Below, piece after piece: positions 1 to 6,247 of a stretch of 6,745 nucleotides of DNA. The notes under the pieces are model-generated. The model saw only the letters and a list, made by a program, of their open reading frames with translations. It was not told the DNA's origin and ran no database searches. The position numbers and the translations under genes were made by a program. The stretch covers positions 1-6,745 of the forward strand of contig JAPULP010000325.1 of NCBI GenBank assembly GCA_027294815.1, in the 5' to 3' direction. Within the stretch, counting starts at the first letter, position 1, and the number at the start of each line of letters is the position of its first letter. The stretch is from Gemmatimonadota bacterium (GTDB taxonomy: Bacteria; Gemmatimonadota; Gemmatimonadetes; Gemmatimonadales; GWC2-71-9).

Positions 1-1
1 G

Positions 2-475
2 GCCTGGAACGACCACTACGCCAATGCCCAGGTGCCCGACGCTCTCCGCACGCGCGTGACGGCACTGCCCGGCTCGTGGCGACTCCTCGTCGTGGCCGAG
101 GACTGGTGCGGCGACTCCGCCAACACCATTCCCTATGTCGCGAAACTGGTGGACGCGGCCGGCAATCTCGACATGCGCATCATCAACTCCACCGTGGGCC
201 GCGCCATCATGGAGTCACACCGGACTCCCGACGGCCGCGCTGCCACGCCCACGGTGATCTTGCTGACCGAGCATTTTGAGGAGGCAGGATGCTTTGTGGA
301 GCGGCCGCGCCATCTGCAGCACTGGTGGCTGTCAAACGAGGACAAGCTCAGTCGGAAGGACCTGCTCGATCAGAAGTACGCCTGGTACGCCGAGGATCAG
401 GGACAGGAAACCCTAGAGGAAATCGTCGCGATGATCGAGGCTGCCTCCGGCGGCGACCCGGTCTGTACCGGCTGA
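2..475 (+). CDS. Thioredoxin-family protein, 3' part (5' end outside the window)
   Basis: The open frame runs without a stop from the window edge. A GTG at 32 is the first possible start inside, but the residues before it (AWNDHYANAQ) read as ordinary protein, so the gene most likely begins upstream. Near the N-terminus of the visible part is a hydrophobic strand followed by EDWCGDS (Cys codon at 107-109). This is the thioredoxin active-site position with a CxxS rather than a CxxC pair. A TPT motif with the proline codon at 248-250 fits the cis-Pro loop of the fold. The C-terminus has WY-EDQGQETLEEIV, which fits the closing helix. The family is small thioredoxin-like proteins of the Thioredoxin_9 type. 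With a single active-site Cys it would act as a monothiol redox or isomerase-like protein; the substrate is unknown. It converges on the serine hydrolase gene with 22 nt between stop codons. Confidence 0.85.
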   Translation, partial: AWNDHYANAQVPDALRTRVTALPGSWRLLVVAEDWCGDSANTIPYVAKLVDAAGNLDMRIINSTVGRAIMESHRTPDGRAATPTVILLTEHFEEAGCFVERPRHLQHWWLSNEDKLSRKDLLDQKYAWYAEDQGQETLEEIVAMIEAASGGDPVCTG

Positions 476-476
476 T

Positions 477-502
477 CGTAGGGGCGACGCATGGCCCCTA
501 CG
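477..502. terminator. Hairpin between convergent genes, possible bidirectional terminator
   Basis: CGTAGGGGC (477-485) is the exact reverse complement of GCCCCTACG (494-502), giving a 9-bp GC-rich stem with an 8-nt loop. It starts two bases after the + strand stop at 475 and includes the minus-strand stop (500-498), so it serves both convergent transcripts. There is no T-tract on either side, so intrinsic termination is uncertain. The sequence also resembles a repetitive palindrome with part of one arm lost. Confidence 0.55.
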
Positions 503-1667
503 GAATCAGCGCGTCCAACACGAACTGTCGAATCACGGCGTCGGTTGGGTCCGGTGTCAGATAGTTCCCCCCGGTGAGCACCACCACCATGTCGAGATCG
601 GGGAATACCGTGATGATCTGGCCGCCCCACCCACGCGCTCCAAAAGAGCGGTACGTCCGTCCGTTGGCTGGATAATCGAAAAGCCACCACTGGTACCCGT
701 ATCCCCAGCGGGGATCCCAGGTCTGCTTGCGGTGTTGCGTGGACTCCGCGATCCATTCTGGTGAAATGATCTGCTGCCCGTTCCACTGCCCGTCGTTGGC
801 AAAGATGTAGCCGATCTTGGCCATGTCGCGCGGACGGAGCTTGAGGTCACCGGAGGCGTACGTCATCGGGCCCGCAAGATGAATCCAGATCGGGGGAGAG
901 ATGCCGAGCGGACCGAACAGATGTTCGTTGGCGAACTCCTCGAGCGTCTGGCCCGACGCCTTCCGGACTACCTGGCCGAGCACGTTGGTACCGCCGCCGT
1001 TGTACAACCACCGTTCACCTGGCGGATCGACGGCCGCCTTGGCGAGGATGTACCTGACGGGGTCGGCCTGCGAAAACAGGGCATTGATGTCGTTGCAGAT
1101 TTGCCCGTACGTGCAAGTCGACTCGTCCCAATCGAGACCCGACGTCATCGTCAGCATGTGCTGAAGTGTGATCGAGTCCTTGCGAGCGTCCCGGAACTGC
1201 GAGTACTCAGGGAAGAAATCGTACACCGCCGTGTCCACACTGCTGACGAATCCCTTGTCTATCGCGATGCCGAGTATCGTGGACGTGATGCTCTTGGTCG
1301 CAGACGCAAGATTGTGCGGTTGGGCGCGATCGAAGTGCTTCCAGTTACCCACGACGCGGGTGCCGACGGCCGCCCGGAAGGCCAGTCCGTCGAAGTACTC
1401 CTCGAACACGAGACGGTGATCCTTCACGACCACGATGCCGTGTATGTTGGCGTACGTACCCGTCCGAATGATGTCGATGAGTTGGACAAAACGGTCCTCG
1501 GCAAGGCCCACGTCGGCCAGGGACGCGGTGGTCCAGCCGTCGCCCGTCTCCGGGGGAACCACGTACTCATATGGAAGAAGGTCGTCCTCGATCGCCGTGG
1601 GCGCGTCGCTGCAGGCGAGCGCGCACGTGATCACGGGCAAGAGGAGATAGCAAGGCTTCGTCAGCAT
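498..1667 (-). CDS. Serine hydrolase of the beta-lactamase class C / 6-aminohexanoate-dimer hydrolase-like family, predicted lipoprotein
   Basis: This is a 389-residue periplasmic or membrane-anchored hydrolase. I chose the ATG at 1667 because GGAG (1680-1677) lies 9 nt upstream; a TTG at 1676 directly abuts that GGAG and is too close. Residues 1-19 form a signal with a lipobox-like ALAC, so Cys19 is the likely lipid-anchored residue. The family motifs are visible: SATK at 122-125 (nucleophile Ser122, base Lys125), YNG at 222-224 in the YxN position, and a glycine-rich GARGWGGQ at 343-350 in the place of the KTG/HxG motif. The SATKSITSTILGIAID stretch and the LTMTSGLDWDE segment after it are typical of the esterase/NylB-like branch rather than true beta-lactamases. 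Cys185 and Cys191 could form a disulfide in the loop before the YxN motif. The substrate cannot be told. It lies 47 nt downstream of the lipocalin-like gene and is probably in its operon. Confidence 0.9.
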   Translation of the reverse strand: MLTKPCYLLLPVITCALACSDAPTAIEDDLLPYEYVVPPETGDGWTTASLADVGLAEDRFVQLIDIIRTGTYANIHGIVVVKDHRLVFEEYFDGLAFRAAVGTRVVGNWKHFDRAQPHNLASATKSITSTILGIAIDKGFVSSVDTAVYDFFPEYSQFRDARKDSITLQHMLTMTSGLDWDESTCTYGQICNDINALFSQADPVRYILAKAAVDPPGERWLYNGGGTNVLGQVVRKASGQTLEEFANEHLFGPLGISPPIWIHLAGPMTYASGDLKLRPRDMAKIGYIFANDGQWNGQQIISPEWIAESTQHRKQTWDPRWGYGYQWWLFDYPANGRTYRSFGARGWGGQIITVFPDLDMVVVLTGGNYLTPDPTDAVIRQFVLDALIP

Positions 1668-1714
1668 GTCATACAACTCCAGGATTCAATCGAGCATTCC
1701 GCGCGGTTCCGCGC
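1668..1714 (-). other. Short intergenic spacer with GC hairpin and ribosome binding site
   Basis: This 47-nt spacer separates the two minus-strand lipoprotein genes. GCGCGG and CCGCGC (1701-1706 and 1709-1714) are complementary and would form a tight hairpin directly after the upstream stop codon. The spacer ends with GGAG at 1680-1677, well placed for the ATG at 1667. No promoter is visible, which supports co-transcription. Confidence 0.4.
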
Positions 1715-2167
1715 CTATCTGGATCTCTGCATTTCTAGAAGTAGCGTGGCCGGCTCGTCGAGGCCGTCATCGCCAAAATCCCATTCCACGCCGGTGATGA
1801 TGTGCATCATCAGCGTGTCATCTTGGCGTGACATCGTGCCTGTGACCGGCCGGCCTTCGATGACTAGGGTGAACTCGTCGTCGGTCACGGTAAGCATCCC
1901 GACATCTCTGTCGACGATGTCCTGAAACTCGAAGATCGTCTCGATACGTCCGGTGGCTTCGATGATGAAGGTGATCGAGACACCCATGGCCACGAGGTCG
2001 GCGGTCTCTGCCGGGTCGGCGGGGTTGGTCGCAACGGCCGTAAAGGCGCTCCACGTTCCCACCAGGTCCTCAGGGTCTACGCCCGTCGCGTCGCCGCACG
2101 CAAGGGCTGCAAGACCGACGGCTATCGCGGTCAGGCTGCGAGTGGACGACGTTGAGGTGTGTCGCAT
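1715..2167 (-). CDS. Lipocalin-like small lipoprotein, function unknown
   Basis: This is a 150-residue secreted protein. The ATG at 2167 is preferred over the ATG at 2206 because a GGAG lies 8 nt before it and the signal then begins normally (MRHTS, a charged residue, then a hydrophobic core). The signal ends in ALAC with Cys24 as the lipidation site, the same lipobox as the neighbouring hydrolase. The mature part starts after a short linker with DLVGTW (GTW at 37-39), the GxW start typical of lipocalin-like domains. Alternating beta strands follow (VSITFIIEATGRIETIFEF, MLTVTDDEFTLVIEG) and a final LLLEMQR strand. This suggests a small beta-barrel that may bind a hydrophobic ligand, but no specific family is recognised. 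It is probably the first gene of a two-gene minus-strand operon with the serine hydrolase. Confidence 0.8.
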   Translation of the reverse strand: MRHTSTSSTRSLTAIAVGLAALACGDATGVDPEDLVGTWSAFTAVATNPADPAETADLVAMGVSITFIIEATGRIETIFEFQDIVDRDVGMLTVTDDEFTLVIEGRPVTGTMSRQDDTLMMHIITGVEWDFGDDGLDEPATLLLEMQRSR

Positions 2168-2194
2168 CCGTATCGCTCCGATGTGTCTGGTTCT

Positions 2195-2240
2195 CGGTCC
2201 TTGCATGCAGGACCGGCATAGTCGCCTAGCGCGGCGACTA
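2195..2240. promoter_or_regulatory. Two adjacent inverted repeats upstream of the lipoprotein gene
   Basis: CGGTCCT (2195-2201) pairs with AGGACCG (2209-2215) across a 7-nt loop. TAGTCGCC (2219-2226) pairs with GGCGACTA (2233-2240) across a 6-nt loop. Both are perfect, and they are 3 nt apart. They lie 28-73 nt upstream of the minus-strand ATG at 2167. They could be a structured 5' leader of that transcript or tandem operator sites. No -35/-10 pair for the minus strand is convincing nearby. Confidence 0.45.
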
Positions 2241-2283
2241 CAGACCTAAACGAGTCACGACAGGGATACCGTACGGAGGTACT

Positions 2284-2315
2284 CCTCGACCGAGTCCGTC
2301 AAGCCCCGGTCGAGG
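2284..2315. promoter_or_regulatory. 9-bp inverted repeat upstream of the receptor promoter candidate
   Basis: CCTCGACCG (2284-2292) and CGGTCGAGG (2307-2315) are exact reverse complements separated by 14 nt. The repeat ends 6 nt before a GGAAC -35-like element, a position suited to a regulator binding site. A direct repeat CGAGTCCG occurs at 2291-2298 and 2330-2337, partly overlapping. The assignment as an operator is inference. Confidence 0.35.
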
Positions 2316-2321
2316 CCGCCC

Positions 2322-2346
2322 GGAACTTCCGAGTCCGACTCTCGTA
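2322..2346 (+). promoter_or_regulatory. Candidate ECF sigma factor promoter for the receptor operon
   Basis: GGAAC at 2322-2326 and CGTA at 2343-2346 are separated by 16 nt, matching the general ECF promoter form (GGAAC -35, about 16 nt, CGT-type -10). It is the only GGAAC in non-coding sequence on this strand of the window. Transcription would start near 2353, giving a leader of about 65 nt before the GTG at 2419. The -35 lies inside an 11-bp palindrome, CGGAACTTCCG (2321-2331). The operon itself encodes an ECF sigma factor, so autoregulation is plausible. Confidence 0.5.
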
Positions 2347-2418
2347 GGACTACTGTGGAAGAAGCGACGCTGCCCAGTCGTTCATGTAGAGGGACCGTTC
2401 ATCTCACCAGGGGGAAGA

Positions 2419-4968
2419 GTGCTCGGGAAGCAGCGAACCCGATTCTTGCTGGCAGCGACCTTACTCGGCGTCTGTGGCAGCGCCGCAGCGCAGGAGAATG
2501 CCGACAATCGAGGCTCGTTGCGCGGTACTGTCCTGGACACCGAGAGTAACCATCCGCTTCCCCTCGCCCGCGTAATCCTCATCCCCATGCCGACCGGCGT
2601 GCTGCCCGCCGGAGGAGAATCGAGTTTTCTTACGGGAAGCCGTTCCGTCCTCACGAAACCGGACGGTACCTACCGATTTCCGGGTATTACCGCCGGATCC
2701 TATCGCCTTCACGTCCGCCGGATCGGCTACCGGCCGGCGACTATGGACCTTCAGCTGGAGGGCACCGAAGGACTCAACCTATCGGTGGGCCTTACGGTAG
2801 CTCCCATCCGACTGGAGCCGTTGAACGCCACGTCTCGACCGACCAACATGTTCCGTGAAGGAGACGAATCCCGCGAGGACCCCGGTTGGGATCGGTCCGA
2901 CCGCGAGCGGTGGCGGCAGGAGAATTTTCTCGAGACAGACGTCCGGATGTTGTCGGACGACGAGGTGGTGGAAGCGATAACGCTCGGCGACACGGACATT
3001 CTCAGGGCGCTGCAGCGACTGCCGGGTGTCTCCACCAGAGATGACTGGACAGCCGGTCTTTGGGTCCGCGGGGCCCCGGCGAGCCAGACCCGGGTGTACT
3101 TTGATGGGTTGCCCCTCTTCAATCCGGTACACGCCGGCGGCGTCACGTCAGCGATAAACTCCGACGTAGTCGGAGCTGTGTTTCTAAATCCAGGGGCACG
3201 GTCGGTCCAGATGGGCGCCGGGTCGGCGGCCGTCGTCGACATCAAATCTCGATCCGCCGGTGGCACAGGCGAGTTGCACGGTCGCGCGGTCGTTTCCTCC
3301 TCAAACGTTAGCGTTGCCCTGGACCGGCGCTGGATGGATGGGCGGGTCGGAACGCTTTTGACCGGCCGGCGCTCTTGGCTCAATCGATCGCGTGATTTGG
3401 TTCGGAACCCCGACGGCGAGTCGCCCGACATCCCAAACGATTACGCCGACGTGATCGGCCGAATCGATGTACAGCTCGATAAGGGTCGGACTCTCGAAGC
3501 CAGTGCGATCTGGCAGCGGGATTGGATGGAAGGCTTTTTGAACAACGGTCCGGTCGGGAACAAATCGAGTTGGGGAACGTTGGCGGGGCGCGTGACCTTT
3601 CAGACCCCCATTGTTGGCGGTTCTTTCCGTCAATCACTCGGGTTCAGCCGTTTCGACGCGACCGTACGGCAGCTCGAACCGCGCTCCCCCTTGGCGGCGT
3701 TCGACGAGTTCCCCGTGCAGCAAGCGACGTTCAACGAAATCAATTACTACACCCTCAATGGCGAGTGGACCCGGTTCGACGACGACGGAATCGGGCCCCA
3801 GTGGCGTTTGGGTTACAATCTCTTCGCGGAGACAGTCGAATACCGTGGTGCTCCCACCAACCCACATTCGGTACTGGTGTATCTCTACACGGCCGATCAC
3901 AAAGGTAGTGTGTCGGCATTGAACCTTTGGGGAGAACGTTGGTGGCGTCCGTCGGACAAACTTGCCATACGGGCCGGAGTGCGGGTCGAAATCGACAACC
4001 TGCAGATTGACGAAGCGGCGACCAACAGGGAGGTGATCACCGACCACCAATTCTCACCGCAAATCTCGCTGCGTTACAACGCGTCGGATCGATTGAGCGT
4101 CGCGCTGGCAATCGGGAGTCATTATCAGTACGAGCAAGCCGTGGCGCCTTCGGGGAACAGCTTCGGACCCGCTCTGACCACGAGCCCCGTCTGGATCCTT
4201 GCGCCCAACGCACGGGCGGCGTCGCGCACGGAGATCGGCACGCTCGGCATGGAGTACTGGCTCAACGATCAGTGGCTCGCGGCAGCAAACTACTTCGATC
4301 GTGCGACGTCGGACGTTGCCATTCCCGATCCCCGCCCGGGCTCGACCGACGACGACGAATTTTCAGTGTCGGCCCGGAATCGGGCTCATGGCATCGAGCT
4401 CAGCGTCCGTCGTCTCGTCGGGTCGTGGACGGGTTCGTTCGGCTACACGCTGAGCAGTTCGACCTATTCGACCGACATCGCCTCGCCGACTCTACGCTTC
4501 CCGGCGCCGTCCGACCGCCGGCACGTCATCGATGCCACGGCACTGACTAGACTCGGCGGTGGCGTGGCCGGAGGAGCGATTCGAATCGGTGGAACGTTCT
4601 CTGCCGCGTCAGGCGCACCCTTCACGCGAATCCACCCCGGACACTACCACTGTACAGACTACGAAACGACCGGCAGCTGCACGTCGATCGTATCCAATAT
4701 CGTGGAAGCTCCCAACGCCGAGCGGTCGCCCTGGTACCATGCCTTCAATGTACTGATCGACTGGAGTCGTTCGTTTATGGATTGGGACGTCGCGGCACAC
4801 GTGCAAGTCCAGAATCTGTTCAATGCACCGCGCGATGTGACATATGCGGTCGATCAGAGCCAGTGCCGGCGCCGTACCATAGACAGCGCATTTTGCGGAC
4901 CCGAGCAAGATACATTCTTGTCTGGATTGAGCAGACACTATGAGGTTGGGATGAGGGTGGCGTTTTGA
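2419..4968 (+). CDS. TonB-dependent outer-membrane receptor with N-terminal carboxypeptidase-regulatory-like domain
   Basis: This 849-residue protein would import a bound substrate across the outer membrane using TonB energy. The start is GTG; AGGGGG (2409-2414) precedes it and no other in-frame start gives a signal peptide. Residues 1-24 are a signal peptide ending AAA before Gln25. Residues 33-130 form a CarboxypepD_reg-like beta-sandwich (GTVLD...PLARVILIP...DGTYRFPGITAGSYRLHVRRIGY). A charged linker covers about 138-172. The plug domain is about 175-282 (LQRLPGVSTRDDW, WVRGAP, VYFDGLPLFNP, VVDIKSRSAG). The beta-barrel runs from about 285 to the end, finishing with YEVGMRVAF and its terminal Phe typical of outer-membrane proteins. 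Cys745/Cys754 and Cys816/Cys826 lie in two late barrel loops and may form disulfides. No STN signalling domain or clear TonB box is seen. The ligand is unknown. The last 4 nt overlap the sigma factor gene. Confidence 0.92.
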   Translation: MLGKQRTRFLLAATLLGVCGSAAAQENADNRGSLRGTVLDTESNHPLPLARVILIPMPTGVLPAGGESSFLTGSRSVLTKPDGTYRFPGITAGSYRLHVRRIGYRPATMDLQLEGTEGLNLSVGLTVAPIRLEPLNATSRPTNMFREGDESREDPGWDRSDRERWRQENFLETDVRMLSDDEVVEAITLGDTDILRALQRLPGVSTRDDWTAGLWVRGAPASQTRVYFDGLPLFNPVHAGGVTSAINSDVVGAVFLNPGARSVQMGAGSAAVVDIKSRSAGGTGELHGRAVVSSSNVSVALDRRWMDGRVGTLLTGRRSWLNRSRDLVRNPDGESPDIPNDYADVIGRIDVQLDKGRTLEASAIWQRDWMEGFLNNGPVGNKSSWGTLAGRVTFQTPIVGGSFRQSLGFSRFDATVRQLEPRSPLAAFDEFPVQQATFNEINYYTLNGEWTRFDDDGIGPQWRLGYNLFAETVEYRGAPTNPHSVLVYLYTADHKGSVSALNLWGERWWRPSDKLAIRAGVRVEIDNLQIDEAATNREVITDHQFSPQISLRYNASDRLSVALAIGSHYQYEQAVAPSGNSFGPALTTSPVWILAPNARAASRTEIGTLGMEYWLNDQWLAAANYFDRATSDVAIPDPRPGSTDDDEFSVSARNRAHGIELSVRRLVGSWTGSFGYTLSSSTYSTDIASPTLRFPAPSDRRHVIDATALTRLGGGVAGGAIRIGGTFSAASGAPFTRIHPGHYHCTDYETTGSCTSIVSNIVEAPNAERSPWYHAFNVLIDWSRSFMDWDVAAHVQVQNLFNAPRDVTYAVDQSQCRRRTIDSAFCGPEQDTFLSGLSRHYEVGMRVAF

Positions 4969-5471
4969 ATATCGATCTCGCGGCCATCTTCGACGCGCAC
5001 CACGCGGGGCTCTATCGGTACCTCGTCCGCTTGGTTGGTGACCCCGATCTCGCGGCCGACGCCGCGCAGGAGGCATTCCTCCGACTGTCGCAGCGTCCGC
5101 CTCACACAACGCAAAACCTGAGAGCGTGGCTTTATACAGTGGCAACTAATTACGCTTTCGACACAATCAAGGTAGCGCGCCGACGCGCGGAGATTCTCCA
5201 AGAAACGCCCGACCAAGCGCCTCTGGCGGCACCGGCAGTGACTCCCGACGTTTCCCTCGAACGTCAGGAACGGTGTCAGGCGGTTCGGATTGCACTCGAC
5301 GGATTGAGGGAGAAAGAACGGACGACACTTCTCATGCGAGCCGAAGGCTTTTCCTATCGCGAAATCGCCGCGGCGTTGGACATTTCGTCCAATTCGGTTG
5401 GCGTGGTGGCCGCACGGGCCTTGCGAAAGCTCGCGGGGGTGCTTCAACCGTATGAGGTATCACTCCGATGA
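4965..5471 (+). CDS. ECF-type RNA polymerase sigma factor
   Basis: This 168-residue protein is the usual size for an ECF sigma factor. It starts at TTG (4965), overlapping the receptor stop as TTGA; an upstream in-frame stop at 4941 leaves no earlier start, and GAGGG (4953-4957) is spaced 7 nt. Region 2 covers about 7-75, with GDPDLAADAAQEAFLRL (core RNA polymerase binding) and NLRAWLYTVATNYAFDTIK (the -10 reading part). A loose Ala/Pro-rich linker runs about 80-100. Region 4 covers about 103-158, with LREKERTTLLMRAEGFSYREIAAALDI and a helix-turn-helix recognition helix at about 142-156 that reads the -35. There is no C-terminal extension. It should direct transcription of the operon or a small regulon and be held by the anti-sigma factor encoded next. 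Translation is probably coupled to the receptor. Confidence 0.95.
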   Translation: MNIDLAAIFDAHHAGLYRYLVRLVGDPDLAADAAQEAFLRLSQRPPHTTQNLRAWLYTVATNYAFDTIKVARRRAEILQETPDQAPLAAPAVTPDVSLERQERCQAVRIALDGLREKERTTLLMRAEGFSYREIAAALDISSNSVGVVAARALRKLAGVLQPYEVSLR

Positions 5472-6244
5472 CCCAACCAACCATGGACATCGTCCATCCG
5501 CCCGATAGCGACATCCTCCGGTTTCACGACGGAGAATGCGGTGCGGAAGAGCGCAACGGCATCGCGGCTCATATCGCCGAGTGTTCCGCCTGTGCGGAAA
5601 CCTCGAGCCTCTTTCAGGACACCACTCGGCAGTTGCATGACACGCTCGAGGACATGCCGACACCGCCGGTAGTCGGCGCGAAGGAGCGATTCCTCGCGGC
5701 GGCGAGGCAAAATCGTTCGACTTCACTAGTCACGCGACCTTTCCAACAGCGGACGCCATGGCTGCGTGCGGCTGTTGTCATCTTTGGCGTACTCGTCGTT
5801 TCGATGTGGGCGCCGCCGGTGCGAGCATGGTTTTTCCGCCTCATCAGCCCTGAACCACCAGTTGCGGCGGAGACGGAGGTACCCGCTCAGAACGTACCTG
5901 CACCGTCTCTCACGTCGTCGGTCGTCTCGTTCGTACCGACGGCGTCGACGTTCGTCGTTGACGTCATCACGAGGCAGGACCACGGTCGATTGACACTGCA
6001 CGTGGTGCGCGACCGTGCCGCGTCAGCCACGATCACCGGTCGGTCGGAGGCCGATGCGCTTTTGGTCATGCAAGATGGGTTTCGGATTCAAAACACCGCA
6101 TCGTCTTCAGCGACCTATGTCGTTATGGTGCCTCTTGACGTCCAGCGCGTCATCGTACGAGTTGGGTCAACGCAAATCCAGTCGTTCTCGACCGACCAAA
6201 TCGCTGCCGGTGACAGCGTAGTGATAGATATTAGTAGGCAGTAG
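5468..6244 (+). CDS. Membrane anti-sigma factor with zinc-finger (ZAS/zf-HC2) domain
   Basis: This 258-residue protein starts at ATG (5468), overlapping the sigma factor stop as ATGA; GAGG lies 10 nt before. The cytoplasmic N-terminus has the HxxxCxxC signature (His35, Cys39, Cys42) of zinc-associated anti-sigma domains, with FHDGE at 19-23. The fourth ligand could be His10, His20 or Cys24. A single transmembrane helix runs about 98-116 (WLRAAVVIFGVLVVSMW). A Pro/Ala-rich stretch (about 127-147) leads to a beta-rich periplasmic domain of about 110 residues (about 148-258) that I do not recognise. It should bind and inactivate the sigma factor encoded just upstream. The periplasmic domain is a candidate sensor that could respond to the receptor. 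It is not a FecR by sequence. Confidence 0.88.
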   Translation: MTQPTMDIVHPPDSDILRFHDGECGAEERNGIAAHIAECSACAETSSLFQDTTRQLHDTLEDMPTPPVVGAKERFLAAARQNRSTSLVTRPFQQRTPWLRAAVVIFGVLVVSMWAPPVRAWFFRLISPEPPVAAETEVPAQNVPAPSLTSSVVSFVPTASTFVVDVITRQDHGRLTLHVVRDRAASATITGRSEADALLVMQDGFRIQNTASSSATYVVMVPLDVQRVIVRVGSTQIQSFSTDQIAAGDSVVIDISRQ

Positions 6245-6247
6245 GCT

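Noticed and set aside
1674..1676. TTG start for the serine hydrolase
   Set aside because: The GGAG lies directly against it; the ATG nine bases further on has correct spacing and keeps the full signal peptide.
879..1925. Long + strand open frame of 348 codons antisense to the serine hydrolase and extending into the lipoprotein gene
   Set aside because: It spans parts of two genes with clear signals, motifs and ribosome binding sites on the other strand. Its translation is Arg/Val-rich with no recognisable domain, as expected of a GC-rich shadow frame.
2204..2206. ATG start 39 nt upstream for the lipocalin-like lipoprotein
   Set aside because: It has no ribosome binding site, lies in the loop of an inverted repeat, and would add 13 residues before a signal peptide that is complete without them.
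2751..3431. Minus-strand open frame of 226 codons inside the receptor gene
   Set aside because: It lies fully antisense to the plug and early barrel of a clear TonB receptor, with low-complexity Ser/Arg-rich composition and no signal or domain.
4965..6244. Classical FecI/FecR pair
   Set aside because: The anti-sigma factor has the HxxxCxxC zinc-finger signature, the receptor has no recognisable STN domain, and the gene order is reversed.
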